Counted from the first letter of the stretch, positions 36,167 through 45,312 are shown. The stretch: DNA of 64,000 nt from Planctomycetota bacterium (GCA_021781415.1 JAJXWW010000114.1:1-64000); one strand, 5' to 3'. Numbers and translations: made by a program. The notes: a model not told the origin generated them from the letters alone.

Positions 36167-37558
36167 TTACTCCCTTTTATCGTCCTTGGAGGAGGAATGA
36201 GGCAACGAGAAAAGCTGTCCACCGCCCGTTCCGGTGCCGCCTCGCAGGGGTGTGGTGCGCGGACGCGGCGGCTTGACGGGCGCGGCCGGCTCCTCTTCGA
36301 CTTCTTCCTCGACGGCTTCGGGCGGCTTCACTTGTGCCGCTTTCAGCGACAGGGCGATGCGCCGCTGCTCCGGGTCGATGCTCAGAACTTTTACTTGCAC
36401 TTCCTGTCCCGGTTTCACGATGTCGCCGACGCGGAACACGCGCTGCAAGGCCAATTCGGAAATGTGAATCAACCCCTCGACACCCGGCTCCAACTCGACA
36501 AACGCGCCGAAGTCCATCAAACGCGACACCTTCCCATTGACGATCTCGCCGGAGTGATACTTCTCGTAAATGTTGTCCCACGGACTGGCGGTCAACTGCT
36601 TGAGTCCGAGGCTGACCTTGCGCCGTTCGCGGTCGATTTTGAGAACGACCACCTTGACCGTTTGTCCCGGCTGTACCAGCGTCGAGGCGTCCTGAACGCG
36701 CTGCCAACTCATTTCGCCGACGTGCAGCAAACCATCGACCCCGCCCAGATCGACGAACGCGCCGAAATCCTTCACCGAGCGCACCACGCCCTCACGAATC
36801 TGACCCTCGGCCAATTCGATCCAGAGCTTCTCGCGCAGCGCTTCGCGCTCTTTCTCCAACAGCGCGCGGCGGCTGACGATCAGATTGCGCTCCAACGGAT
36901 CGACTTCGGTAACGGTACACAAGAGGCGCTGATTGACGAACGATTCAGCGTTTTCGACGCGATAGAGGTCGATTTGACTGATGGGCATGAAACCGTGGAT
37001 GCCGTTCACATCGACGGAGAGTCCGCCCTTATTGGTGGCGACCACGCGGGCCTCGACGGTCATGCCCTCGGCAACGCTGGACCAATCGGCCTCAATCGCC
37101 GCGCCCTTGCGCGACAACAGGAGAACCCCGTTGGCGTTGTCGAAGCCTTCGATGGTAATTTCGATTTCGGTCCCCAGAGCCGGAGGGCCTTCGGGAAACT
37201 GCAACATGGGCAGGACGCCTTGAGTGCGTCCTCCGGGCAGATCGATGAACACGTCTTGCCCGTGGATGCGGAACACCTTGCCCTTTTTGGGGCCATCGTC
37301 GACGGTCTTCTTTCCGCCGCGCGCGGCCGGTTCGCCGTACATATCCTTGTCCGACATGCCGGACATGGCCTCTTGCAGCTGCCGCTCCATGTCCTCGTCG
37401 AACGAGTCGATCTTCTTGCCGAAGCCGTAAGCCTGTTCGTGTTCCAGCGATCGCACCTTGCCCGGCGACTGCGAAGGCTTTTCGCGCGGCGGTTTGGCGA
37501 CCACTGGTTCGGCGGGAGAAGTTGTTGTCGTTTCCGTGGGATTCACCGTATCGCTCAT
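36167..37558 (-). CDS. rpsA: ribosomal protein S1-type RNA-binding protein
   Basis: The start at 37558 follows AAAGGTGCAACG and opens [15 protein letters not shown]; an upstream in-frame start would add a leader read from a palindrome. The 463-residue protein has an acidic, Pro-rich leader to about 85, then four S1 domains. The last two are the best conserved ([20 protein letters not shown] and [20 protein letters not shown]). The tail is Pro/Gly-rich. S1 helps the 30S subunit bind mRNA. E. coli S1 has six domains, so this is a short form common outside proteobacteria. A selenoprotein gene starts two bases after its stop. Confidence 0.9.
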   Translation of the reverse strand: MSDTVNPTETTTTSPAEPVVAKPPREKPSQSPGKVRSLEHEQAYGFGKKIDSFDEDMERQLQEAMSGMSDKDMYGEPAARGGKKTVDDGPKKGKVFRIHGQDVFIDLPGGRTQGVLPMLQFPEGPPALGTEIEITIEGFDNANGVLLLSRKGAAIEADWSSVAEGMTVEARVVATNKGGLSVDVNGIHGFMPISQIDLYRVENAESFVNQRLLCTVTEVDPLERNLIVSRRALLEKEREALREKLWIELAEGQIREGVVRSVKDFGAFVDLGGVDGLLHVGEMSWQRVQDASTLVQPGQTVKVVVLKIDRERRKVSLGLKQLTASPWDNIYEKYHSGEIVNGKVSRLMDFGAFVELEPGVEGLIHISELALQRVFRVGDIVKPGQEVQVKVLSIDPEQRRIALSLKAAQVKPPEAVEEEVEEEPAAPVKPPRPRTTPLRGGTGTGGGQLFSLPHSSSKDDKRE

Positions 37559-37584
37559 CGTTGCACCTTTGGGCCAGCCCGCTA

Positions 37585-37623
37585 ATCGCGGGGCGGGTCG
37601 AGGGAAGAACCCCACCCCGCGAT
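37585..37623. repeat. ATCGCGGGG...CCCCGCGAT palindrome
   Basis: A 39-base hairpin, ATCGCGGGGCGGG against CCCACCCCGCGAT, with the GGGTCGAG piece seen in other elements. It sits between the Dabb gene and the S1-type gene on the minus strand, immediately upstream of S1's start. Confidence 0.65.
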
Positions 37624-37643
37624 CGGAAAGCTGGGATGTTGGT

Positions 37644-38066
37644 TTACTTCGATTGGTTGAGGAAATCGAAGACTTGCAGTTTTTCCACGTCGAAAGCGGG
37701 ACCGTGCTTGGCGACGAATTGCAGATGTAAGGGGTGATTTAAGTAGGCTTCCAAGCCGGCGGCATCGTCTACGAGAACGAGCAGCGCGAAATCGTACTCC
37801 ATCTTCGGAACGTCGGGCGTTCCCTTGGCGGCGGGCCGGCCGGCGCGAACCGAACGCACGGCGGGTATCTTGGCCAGCAGTTTGTGACAGTCGGCAATAG
37901 CCGACTCGACCGCGTCCTTGGCCGCGTCCTTTTTCATGCGAAAGACGACGCAGTGAACGTACGGAGCAGCGCCCTTCTTTTCGCTCTTGTCGTCCGCGGC
38001 GGGCGAAAGAGGGACCGATCCGCCGAAGAGACACAACAGCATTCCAAAAAGCACAGCCCTTCTCAT
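37644..38066 (-). CDS. exported Dabb-domain (stress-responsive alpha/beta barrel) protein
   Basis: The ATG at 38066 follows GCAGGAGATTTTCG. The 140-residue product has a signal peptide ([23 protein letters not shown]), then a Dabb-type ferredoxin-like barrel: [12 protein letters not shown], a helix, [11 protein letters not shown] and [14 protein letters not shown]. The final [16 protein letters not shown] matches the usual end of the fold. Dabb proteins form dimers; some are enzymes of polyketide or stress pathways, others unknown. Here the export signal suggests the periplasm. It is upstream of the S1-type gene. Confidence 0.88.
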   Translation of the reverse strand: MRRAVLFGMLLCLFGGSVPLSPAADDKSEKKGAAPYVHCVVFRMKKDAAKDAVESAIADCHKLLAKIPAVRSVRAGRPAAKGTPDVPKMEYDFALLVLVDDAAGLEAYLNHPLHLQFVAKHGPAFDVEKLQVFDFLNQSK

Positions 38067-38187
38067 CGAAAATCTCCTGCAAGAACCGCATGGGAAGTCA
38101 ATGCACAAAGGGTATCAGACTACGGCACGGACGGCAACGGTGACGGACGCGCGGGACGAATGAGCATCTCGCCGCTACAATCGCCGC

Positions 38188-39261
38188 ATGTCCGGCAAAC
38201 TGCGGCGAGCCTGGCCGATCCTTAAGGCGATCTTATGGCTGACGATTCTTTATTTTATCGGCAGGCAGTTTGCGCGCGATCTCCAGCGACCGGAATTGTG
38301 GCGGCGTCCGTTGCATCCCGGCTGGCTGTTGTTGTCGGGGCTGCTGTATCTCGTGGGGCTGTCCCTGTCGGCATTCTATTGGCGGCGCTTGCTCGGTCAT
38401 CTCGATAAAACCCCGCCCCTCGCTCCTTCGCTGCGGGCTTACTACTTGGGGCATCTCGGAAAATATCTGCCCGGCAAGGCGTGGGCGCTCCTATTGCGAA
38501 CGAACCTGGCGCGCAGTCAGGGCATCCCCACGGGTTTGGCCACGCTGACAGCGTTCTACGAAGTGTTGACGACAATGGCGGGCGGTACGTTGGTGGCGGC
38601 GCTACTCTTCGTCGTTTTGGGGGCCGATGAAGGCGCGGGATTGAATGCCGAGACGCTGCGGCATCTGCTTTGGATGGAACAACCGGGCGAGGGTGGCGTA
38701 CAGCGGTCGGTGGTCGTGTTGTTGTCGGCACTGTTATTCGTCGCCTTTCTCGTGCCGCTCCATCCGCCGATCTTCAATCGCTTGGCGCATCGCATGTCGT
38801 TGCCGTTTCGCGAGCGCGACGCCGAGCAATTGCCGCGCATTCGCTTCGCCTATTTGCTCGAAGGTTTGGTGCTTACCTCGCTCGGTTGGTTGTTGTTGGG
38901 GATTAGTTTCGCCGCCGCGCTGCGGGGCATCGTCGGCGCGGATTGGCCGTTACTCGATGTGCGGACGGCCCGATTACCGGCCATCATGGGCTTGGCTTAC
39001 GTCATTGGCTTCGTCGTTCTGATCGCGCCGGGCGGTCTTGGGGTGCGCGAATTCGTGTTGACGCTGCTCTTGACGCCGGAGCTTCTCGGCGTGGGCGGCA
39101 TGGGTGTCGAGGACGCGCGCGCCACGGTCGTCTTGGCCGTACTGGTACTGCGGTTGGTATGGACGGCTGCCGAACTCATCGCCGCCCTCGTCTGCCGCTT
39201 GACGGCCGAAAAGGGACGAGGCGGCGCGGCGGACAAAAAAACGATCTCCGACGAGCCATGA
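38188..39261 (+). CDS. flippase-like integral membrane protein (YbhN/UPF0104, lysylphosphatidylglycerol synthase TM type)
   Basis: A 357-residue protein with about eight hydrophobic segments. YYLGHLGKYLPGKAWALLLR near residue 85 matches the conserved loop of the YbhN/AglD family, which shares the membrane part of lysylphosphatidylglycerol synthase (MprF). PGGLGVREFVL near residue 275 is the second family signature. No cytosolic aminoacyl-transferase domain follows, so it is probably a lipid- or polyprenol-linked sugar flippase-type protein. No clear ribosome binding site is seen. The next gene on the same strand, ispD, follows after about 160 bases. Confidence 0.85.
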   Translation: MSGKLRRAWPILKAILWLTILYFIGRQFARDLQRPELWRRPLHPGWLLLSGLLYLVGLSLSAFYWRRLLGHLDKTPPLAPSLRAYYLGHLGKYLPGKAWALLLRTNLARSQGIPTGLATLTAFYEVLTTMAGGTLVAALLFVVLGADEGAGLNAETLRHLLWMEQPGEGGVQRSVVVLLSALLFVAFLVPLHPPIFNRLAHRMSLPFRERDAEQLPRIRFAYLLEGLVLTSLGWLLLGISFAAALRGIVGADWPLLDVRTARLPAIMGLAYVIGFVVLIAPGGLGVREFVLTLLLTPELLGVGGMGVEDARATVVLAVLVLRLVWTAAELIAALVCRLTAEKGRGGAADKKTISDEP

Positions 39262-39297
39262 GTCGTTTGCTTCGGGTACGTTCTTCGCCAATACCCT

Positions 39298-39333
39298 CAC
39301 CCCTCGCCCCTCTCCCCTGCGTAGAGGGGAATA
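39298..39333. repeat. short GC-rich hairpin between flippase-like gene and ispD
   Basis: CCTCTCCCCT pairs with AGAGGGGAA around GCGT, preceded by CCCTCACCCCTCGCCC. This is a typical planctomycete intergenic repeat and lies 36 bases after the membrane protein's stop. No T-run follows. Confidence 0.4.
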
Positions 39334-39424
39334 GCGCTGTACTGTCGGGTTCGTTCCGATGACGCCTCTCGCTTTCGGTGTATGATGACGGCATAACTTC
39401 GTCTTCTTTGCCGAGGGGTTCGCT

Positions 39425-40165
39425 ATGCCTTCATTCGCCGTCATCCTGCCCGCGGCCGGTAAGTCGTCTCGCTTCCGCGATCGCGAAAAGAAGCCGTTCG
39501 TCAACCTCGATGGCCGTGCCGTGTGGCTCCGCTGCGCCGAACTATTCATCACCCGCGACGATGTCTGTCAGTGTCTCATCGTCGTCGCGCCGGAAGATCA
39601 GGAGACGTTTCGTCGCCGCTATCAGGCGAATCTCGCCTTTATGAACGTGCAAATCGCCGATGGTGGTAAGGAGCGCTTCGATTCCGTCGCCAACGCGCTG
39701 GCGCTCCTCAAACCGGAGGTCGAGTTCGTCGCCATTCACGACGCCGCGCGCCCGTGCGTGACGGCGGAGCTGATCGACACCGTCTTTCAGAGCGCGGTGA
39801 AGACGGGAGCGGCGATGCTGGCCGTGCCGGTGACGGATACCATCAAACGCGGCGACGACAGAGGCCGCATTCGGGAGACGGTGCCGCGTCAAGGGTTGTG
39901 GCTGGCACAAACGCCGCAAGTGTTCCGCCGCGATTGGTTGATCGAAGCCTATGCCCAACGCGCTCAGATTGGCGGCGACATCACCGACGACGCCCAATTG
40001 ATCGAGGCATTGGGCCATTCGGTCTATCTCTTGCAAGGTTCGTCTGGGAATATCAAGATCACGACGAGGGAAGATTTGGCTTTGGCCGAGGCGATTCTGA
40101 AATCGCGTCCCAAACCGAAAGCGGCGCGGTCGATTCATCCGTTCGACGACGAGTACAAGTGGTGA
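39425..40165 (+). CDS. ispD: 2-C-methyl-D-erythritol 4-phosphate cytidylyltransferase
   Basis: A 246-residue protein preceded by GAGGGGTTCGCT. It opens SFAVILPAAGKSSRFRDREK, the IspD nucleotide loop, and has VEFVAIHDAARPCVTAELID, VPVTDTIKRGD and WLAQTPQVFRRDWLIEAYAQ followed by DDAQLIEALGHSV in the correct order. IspD joins CTP and MEP to make CDP-ME in the MEP isoprenoid pathway, in the cytosol. No other MEP gene lies in the window. The C-terminus extends slightly past the usual end. Confidence 0.96.
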   Translation: MPSFAVILPAAGKSSRFRDREKKPFVNLDGRAVWLRCAELFITRDDVCQCLIVVAPEDQETFRRRYQANLAFMNVQIADGGKERFDSVANALALLKPEVEFVAIHDAARPCVTAELIDTVFQSAVKTGAAMLAVPVTDTIKRGDDRGRIRETVPRQGLWLAQTPQVFRRDWLIEAYAQRAQIGGDITDDAQLIEALGHSVYLLQGSSGNIKITTREDLALAEAILKSRPKPKAARSIHPFDDEYKW

Positions 40166-40184
40166 GGCGGGCTATTGTTATTTC

Positions 40185-40247
40185 GGTTAGCCGCGACGCG
40201 CAGCGGAGCGCGAGGGCCTCGCGCTTCGCTGCGCGTCGCGGCTAACC
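40185..40247. repeat. 63-base palindrome, family A, copy 2
   Basis: Same arms as the element at 23073-23135 (start GGTTAGCCGCGACGCGCAGC), same 63-base length and the same 7-base loop size, with one mismatch in the stem. It lies 20 bases after the ispD stop codon on the plus strand. Confidence 0.92.
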
Positions 40248-40311
40248 TTGGAAGTCATAAATCAATGCGATCTGTCACGAACGACTGGAATACGCAGACA
40301 AGTGGTGAAAA

Positions 40312-41751
40312 GTGTTTTCCGAACTCTCCCACTATTGGCCGCACATCACGGTGGCGGCGACGATCCTCGATTTCGTCGTGATCGGCATCTTTATTCCTTG
40401 GGTGTTGCTGAGCAAGAAAGACGCCACTTCGACGATGGCGTGGTGTCTCGTCGTTCTATTGATGCCGCTGTTCGGCGCACTGTTGTTCTGGATGTTCGGC
40501 TACAACTATTTGCTGCGCCGAGTGCGCCATCGCCGCGATGCTCACGGCACGCGACGCCGCCATCATCCGCCCCGTCCACCGCTCGATCCCGAAGAAGATC
40601 GGCACGAACATCATCTGGGCGAACTGGCCGAGCGCCTGGGTTCCTACCCCATGCGACGCGACAACTCCGTCGTCGTCTATCACGAGACCGAGTCGGCCTA
40701 CGCCGCGCTTTTGGAAGCTATCGAATCGGCGGAACATTACATCCATTTAGAGTATTTTATTCTTCGATCCGACGCCACCGGAGAACGGCTCTTCGATTTG
40801 CTGACGCGCAAGGCCAAGGAAGGCGTCGAAGTGCGGTTGCTCTACGATGCGATGGGATGCCTGTACTTAAAGGGTCGTTCGCTGCGTCCGCTGCGCGAAG
40901 CCGGCGGACAGATCGCCACCTTTTTACCGCTCAACCCCTTGCATTCCTTGATCCGCGTCAATCTCCGCAACCATCGCAAGATCACCGTCGTCGATGGCCG
41001 GGTCGGCTTCACCGGCGGCATGAACATCGGCGACGAATATCTCGGCAAGAGTACCGCGATGGGTTACTGGCGCGATTCGTTCGTACGCTTGGAAGGCCCC
41101 GTCGTTGCCGATTTGCAGCGCGTCTTCGGCGAAGATTGGCAATTCGTCCGCCGCGAGGTTCTCGACGAAGCCAAGTATGCCCCCGAACGCCCTCCGGCCG
41201 GCGACGTATGCGCCCAGATCGCCGATTCCGGGCCGGATCAAGAGATCAACACGATACGCGAAATCTATTTCATGGCCATCGTCAGCGCGCGACGGCGACT
41301 ATGGATCGCCAGTCCGTATCTGGTGCCCGACAGCGGCCTCCTCGACGCGCTGCGGGCGGCTCGGTACCGCGGTGTGGACGTGCGCATCCTAACCCTGCTG
41401 AGGCCGGATCACTATATTTCCTACTATGCCGGCATGTATTACGCCGAGGAGCTACTCGGCTACGGCGTGAAGATCTACCTCTATCGCAAGGGGATGATGC
41501 ACTCCAAGATCGTGTTGGCCGACGACTCCTGGGGCATGGTCGGCTCGGCCAATTTGGACAATCGCAGTCTGCATTTGAATTTCGAGATCGGCTGCATGTT
41601 GCACGATGCCCGACAGATCGCCGACTTGGAAACGGCCTATCGAAACGATCTGAACGACGCCGATATTCTCGATCCCGAAATGTTGGAACGCCGGTCGCTG
41701 ATTTCTCATACCTTGTCCAATGCGTGCCGATTGTTCACGCCGACCCTATAA
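40312..41751 (+). CDS. cls: cardiolipin synthase, PLD type
   Basis: A 479-residue protein starting at GTG 40312. Two hydrophobic helices (about residues 10-30 and 42-62) form the PLDc_N anchor. Two phospholipase D HKD motifs follow: HRKITVVDGRVGFTGG from His221 and HSKIVLADDSWGMVGSANLD from His397. The order and spacing are those of bacterial ClsA-type enzymes, which join two phosphatidylglycerol molecules into cardiolipin plus glycerol. It is an inner-membrane enzyme. The first motif has the full H-x-K-x4-D pattern and so does the second. Confidence 0.93.
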   Translation: MFSELSHYWPHITVAATILDFVVIGIFIPWVLLSKKDATSTMAWCLVVLLMPLFGALLFWMFGYNYLLRRVRHRRDAHGTRRRHHPPRPPLDPEEDRHEHHLGELAERLGSYPMRRDNSVVVYHETESAYAALLEAIESAEHYIHLEYFILRSDATGERLFDLLTRKAKEGVEVRLLYDAMGCLYLKGRSLRPLREAGGQIATFLPLNPLHSLIRVNLRNHRKITVVDGRVGFTGGMNIGDEYLGKSTAMGYWRDSFVRLEGPVVADLQRVFGEDWQFVRREVLDEAKYAPERPPAGDVCAQIADSGPDQEINTIREIYFMAIVSARRRLWIASPYLVPDSGLLDALRAARYRGVDVRILTLLRPDHYISYYAGMYYAEELLGYGVKIYLYRKGMMHSKIVLADDSWGMVGSANLDNRSLHLNFEIGCMLHDARQIADLETAYRNDLNDADILDPEMLERRSLISHTLSNACRLFTPTL

Positions 41752-41782
41752 CAATCGCAAACCCAAACGCGAAGGACAACCG

Positions 41783-42517
41783 ATGAGTAAACTAGCGGGA
41801 AAGAACATTTTGGTGACGGGAGGCGGCAGCGGCATCGGTCTGGCAGCAGCGAAAATGCTGTTGGCCGAGGGCGCGCGCGTGGCCATCACCGGACGCGACG
41901 AAGACAAACTCCGCCGCGCCGCCGAGGAGCTTAACGCCGGCGAACGCCTCTTCTATCGCGCCGCCGATGTCGCCGACCGAGCGCAAGTCGATGCCCTCGC
42001 GGAAGAGGTTCTACGCCGCTTCGGACAGATCGACATTCTGGTCAACAACGCCGGACTGAACATCAAGCAGCGCACGTTCCGCGATCTGACTCCAGAGAAT
42101 TGGCACTTGCTGCTGGGCGCGAACCTGCACGGCGCGTTCTACTGCATCCGCGCGGTGCTGCCGTCGATGCGCGAACGGCACAATGGACTGATTATCAACG
42201 TCAATTCCATCTCCGGCAAACGCTCGAACCCATTGGGCGGTCTCGGCTACAACGCGGCTAAGTTCGGCTTGCGCGGCCTGGCGATGGGCTTGGCGGCAGA
42301 GGAGAAGGACAATGGCATCCGCGTCTGCAATATCTATCCCGGCGAAGTGAATACGCCCATCCTAGAGGCCCGCCCCTCTCCGGTCGGCGAGGAACGTCGC
42401 CGAGCGATGCTGCAACCGGAAGACGTGGCCTCCGCCATACTCTTTCTTGCCACCCTCCCCCCGCGCGCCTGCATCCCCGAACTGGTCATCACCCCCGCCA
42501 ATGCAATGTATGTGTAA
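41783..42517 (+). CDS. SDR family oxidoreductase
   Basis: The start at 41783 follows GAAGGACAACCG. The 244-residue product has GGGSGIG for cofactor binding (residues 13-19), NNAG near residue 89, the Ser-Tyr-Lys set (NSISG, YNAAK) and IYPGEVNTPI. It belongs to the classical short-chain dehydrogenase group near 3-oxoacyl-ACP reductase-like enzymes. The substrate is unknown. It starts 31 bases after the cardiolipin synthase stop, so the two may share a transcript. Confidence 0.9.
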   Translation: MSKLAGKNILVTGGGSGIGLAAAKMLLAEGARVAITGRDEDKLRRAAEELNAGERLFYRAADVADRAQVDALAEEVLRRFGQIDILVNNAGLNIKQRTFRDLTPENWHLLLGANLHGAFYCIRAVLPSMRERHNGLIINVNSISGKRSNPLGGLGYNAAKFGLRGLAMGLAAEEKDNGIRVCNIYPGEVNTPILEARPSPVGEERRRAMLQPEDVASAILFLATLPPRACIPELVITPANAMYV

Positions 42518-42530
42518 GACGAGAAATGGG

Positions 42531-43100
42531 TCAGACGAACAAGTCGGCGACGGCGACGCGGAAGCCGGGTAAGTGCGGTTCGCCGGTTAGCTCTTGGCCA
42601 ACATTGACCAGTTGCGGTTCGGCATCGGGGCGATAAATGGTTACGGTGCGGCGGCGCGGGTGAATGATCCAGACGAGGGCAACTCCAGCGGCAAGGTATT
42701 GATCGATTTTCTCGTCGATTTCGTCTTGGGTATTGCTGGGCGACAAAATCTCCACCGCGAGGATAGGCGGGCCGTCGATAAGGGTAGAGTCGTCTGCATG
42801 GAGAGCCGCAACTTCGGCGGAGACATAGGCAACATCGACGCCGACCGTGGTATCCGGATCGCGCGTCAGACGCACACCGACTTCACCGCATAATACGGAA
42901 CCGCGCGGCTCAGGTTGTTGTTTGAGCCAATTTACGAGCGAAGTGGTCGTTAGCGCCATAATTTCAGAGTGCCAGCGATTGCGTACCGTCATCGGCTTCT
43001 CCCGCAATTGACCGCGAATCAGCCAGCGCTCCACGCCATCGTCCGGCAGAGCCAGCATTTGTTCGGTGGTCATCCATTCCGTCGCTTCCGCTACCGCCAT
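42531..43100 (-). CDS. Uma2-family (DUF820) PD-(D/E)XK nuclease-like protein
   Basis: A 189-residue protein with GGGAGGTCGAAA before the ATG. The order DVAYVS, AVEILSPSNTQDEIDEKIDQ and YLAAGVALVWIIHP is the conserved core of Uma2, a restriction-endonuclease-like fold. Such genes are many in planctomycetes and cyanobacteria. Their function is unproven. It ends 13 bases after the converging SDR gene ends at 42517, and its upstream neighbour on the same strand is the sufT-like gene 12 bases away. Confidence 0.9.
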   Translation of the reverse strand: MAVAEATEWMTTEQMLALPDDGVERWLIRGQLREKPMTVRNRWHSEIMALTTTSLVNWLKQQPEPRGSVLCGEVGVRLTRDPDTTVGVDVAYVSAEVAALHADDSTLIDGPPILAVEILSPSNTQDEIDEKIDQYLAAGVALVWIIHPRRRTVTIYRPDAEPQLVNVGQELTGEPHLPGFRVAVADLFV

Positions 43101-43112
43101 TTTCGACCTCCC

Positions 43113-43520
43113 TCATTCAAATAATCCCAATTGCAAGCGGGCCTCTTCGGACATGCGGCTCATCTCCCAGGGCGGCTCCCAGACCAATTCGACTTTGGCC
43201 GAGGAGACGCCGGGGACGGCTTGTACTTTGGATTGTACCTCGCCCGGCAGTGCGCCGGCTACCGGACACGCGGGGCTGGTCAGTGTCATGCGGATCGACA
43301 CCGCGCCAATCGGATCGACCTTAAGATCGTAAATCAGACCCAATTCGTAGATATTGACGGGGATTTCCGGATCGAACACGCCGCGCAGTGCGGCCACGAT
43401 GCGCTCTTCTAACGGTGCCTCTGAGCGGGGGGCGTCAGCCCCCTGAGAGTTGCTCAACTCAGGGGGCTGACGCCCCCCGCTCAGAGGCAGCGACAAGCGT
43501 TGTGGAAGTTTGTCATCCAT
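43113..43520 (-). CDS. sufT: SufT-like MIP18/DUF59 protein with an in-frame palindromic insert
   Basis: A 135-residue DUF59 protein. The conserved core is VFDPEIPVNIYELGLIYDLK (residues 49-68), then SIRMTLTSPACPVAGALPGE, where Cys is the candidate metal-site residue, and VELVWEPPWEMSRMSEEARL, typical of SufT ends. SufT-type proteins assist Fe-S cluster delivery. It is the last gene of the suf operon, starting 10 bases after the sufS-sufE stop. Residues 12-34 (LSGGRQPPELSNSQGADAPR) are encoded by the 72-base palindrome at 43417-43488 and are foreign to the family; deletion would leave MDDKLPQRLS-LEERIVAALR. Confidence 0.88.
   Translation of the reverse strand: MDDKLPQRLSLPLSGGRQPPELSNSQGADAPRSEAPLEERIVAALRGVFDPEIPVNIYELGLIYDLKVDPIGAVSIRMTLTSPACPVAGALPGEVQSKVQAVPGVSSAKVELVWEPPWEMSRMSEEARLQLGLFE
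43417..43488. repeat. 72-base perfect palindrome inside the sufT-like gene
   Basis: The arms pair perfectly over 31 bases (left arm starts GCCTCTGAGCGGGGGGCGTC) around a 10-base loop. The length is an exact multiple of three, so the reading frame survives. The peptide QGADAPRSE encoded here also occurs in the methylase remnant at 31012-31048. Confidence 0.95.
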
Positions 43521-43530
43521 CGAAGCATTC

Positions 43531-45312
43531 TCATTTCTTGCCGTCGGCGAGGGTGGCCGCGAACTGGCGGATGCGCTGCACCATCGCGGCCAGGCCGTTG
43601 CGACGGCCCAGGGTCAGATGTTGGTCCAATCCCAAACGGGCAAAAAATCCTTCGATGTCGAAGGCCAGAATGTCCGCCGCCCGCTGACCGGAGAACAGAC
43701 GTTGCAAAACGGCGATCAGGCCTCGCACGATGTCGGCATCGCTGTCGGCGAGAAACTCGATCGCATCGCTCGTGCCCGGACGTTTGCGCGCCCAGAGATA
43801 AACGCTACTCTGGCAGCCGCGCACGCGGTTTGCTTCGGTGCGATAGATGTCGGGCAAGGTCGGAAGTTCTTCGCCCCTGTCAATAAGATACTGATAACGA
43901 TCCAGCCAATTGTCGAACAAATCGAACTCCTCGGCGAGTTCGTCGGCGGCGGCTTGTGGACTGTCGGCGGCGGCGCGCGGGTAGGCGGGTTCGATGTCCC
44001 GCTCCCGCGATTCGGGTTGCGACTTCGCGGTGGCATCGGCGATCAGATGGCGCAGCGCGTCGAGAAATACATCGATCTCGGCAAGGGTGTTGTACGGCGC
44101 GAACGAGATGCGCGTCGTGCCGGGGATGTTGAACCGATCCATGACCGGCTGACAGCAATGATGGCCGGTGCGGACGGCGATGCCTTCCAAGTCGAGCTTG
44201 ATGCCGATGTCCAGCGACGCAATCGGCGGCTCGTCGATGAGGAACGAGATCACGGCGGCCTTGTGCGGCGCGGTGCCGATGAGCCGGACGCCGGGAATCG
44301 CGCGCATCCGCTCCGCGGCATAGCGCAAGAGAGATGCTTCGTGGGCGGCAATGCGCTCTCGTCCGACCGACTCGATGTAATCGAGAGCCGCCCCCAAACC
44401 GATGACCCCGGCGATGTGCGGGGTGCCGGCCTCGAACTTATTGGGCAGGTCTGCATACGTCGTTTTGGCGAAGGTGACGGATCGAATCATGTCGCCGCCC
44501 CCTTGATACGGCGGCATTTTTTCCAACAGACTCGCCTTGCCGTAGAGGACGCCGATGCCGGTCGGTCCATAAACCTTGTGTCCGGACAAGACGAAGAAAT
44601 CGCAATCCAACCCTTGCACGTCGATCGGCATGTGCGGAGCGGATTGCGCACCGTCGATCAGTACCAACGCGCCCCGCGCGTGGGCCAATTCGATAATGCG
44701 ACCCACCGGAGCAATCGTCCCCAGCGCATTCGACACATGCACCACGGAAACGAAGCGCGTGCGTTCGCTCAACAGCTTTTCATACTCTTCGAGGAGAAAA
44801 TCGCCGTCGTCGCCGATGGGAACCACTCGCAGCACCGCGCCGGTCTGTTCGCACAACATTTGCCACGGCACGATGTTCGAATGATGCTCCATCTCCGAGA
44901 CGATAATCTCATCGCCGGGATGAAGATTACTTCGCCCCCAGCTTTGAGCGACGAGATTGATTCCCTCGGTGGCTCCGCGGACAAAAATGATTTCGCGCGA
45001 CTCCGCCGCGTTGAGAAAAGTGCATACTTTGCGGCGAGCCTCCTCATAGGCGCGCGTGGCCCGTTCGCTGAGGAGATGCACGGCGCGATGAATGTTGGCG
45101 TTTTCGGAATCGTAATAGTGCAAGAGTGCATCGAGAACGGCTTGTGGCTTCTGAGTGGTAGCCGCGTTGTCGAAATAGACGAGTGGCTGCCCGTGGATCT
45201 CGCGCCGGAGGATGGGAAAGTCTTCTCGAATGCGCGAAACGTCCAAGTCTAAGGGAGTCGCGCTCCCACTTCGAGAGACGGCAAGTGCAGTGGGCATGGG
45301 ATGAATGCTCAT
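43531..45312 (-). CDS. sufS: SufS-SufE fusion: cysteine desulfurase with C-terminal sulfur acceptor
   Basis: A 593-residue protein. Residues 20-430 are a type II cysteine desulfurase: LVYFDNAATTQKP, FVRGATEGINLVAQ, SGHKVYGPTGIGVLYG with the PLP lysine, and RTGHHCCQP with the catalytic Cys. Residues about 460-593 are a SufE domain with RGCQSSVYLW, whose Cys takes the persulfide. SufS and SufE are usually separate genes, so this is a natural fusion that tethers donor and acceptor. The start ATG overlaps the sufD stop as ATGA. The linker at about 435-460 is Ala/Pro/Ser-rich. Confidence 0.93.
   Translation of the reverse strand: MSIHPMPTALAVSRSGSATPLDLDVSRIREDFPILRREIHGQPLVYFDNAATTQKPQAVLDALLHYYDSENANIHRAVHLLSERATRAYEEARRKVCTFLNAAESREIIFVRGATEGINLVAQSWGRSNLHPGDEIIVSEMEHHSNIVPWQMLCEQTGAVLRVVPIGDDGDFLLEEYEKLLSERTRFVSVVHVSNALGTIAPVGRIIELAHARGALVLIDGAQSAPHMPIDVQGLDCDFFVLSGHKVYGPTGIGVLYGKASLLEKMPPYQGGGDMIRSVTFAKTTYADLPNKFEAGTPHIAGVIGLGAALDYIESVGRERIAAHEASLLRYAAERMRAIPGVRLIGTAPHKAAVISFLIDEPPIASLDIGIKLDLEGIAVRTGHHCCQPVMDRFNIPGTTRISFAPYNTLAEIDVFLDALRHLIADATAKSQPESRERDIEPAYPRAAADSPQAAADELAEEFDLFDNWLDRYQYLIDRGEELPTLPDIYRTEANRVRGCQSSVYLWARKRPGTSDAIEFLADSDADIVRGLIAVLQRLFSGQRAADILAFDIEGFFARLGLDQHLTLGRRNGLAAMVQRIRQFAATLADGKK

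Noticed and set aside
40248-41786. Second long frame in the cardiolipin synthase gene
   Set aside because: The overlapping frame at 40312-41751 carries both HKD motifs and the membrane anchor; this one is Arg/Ser-rich noise.
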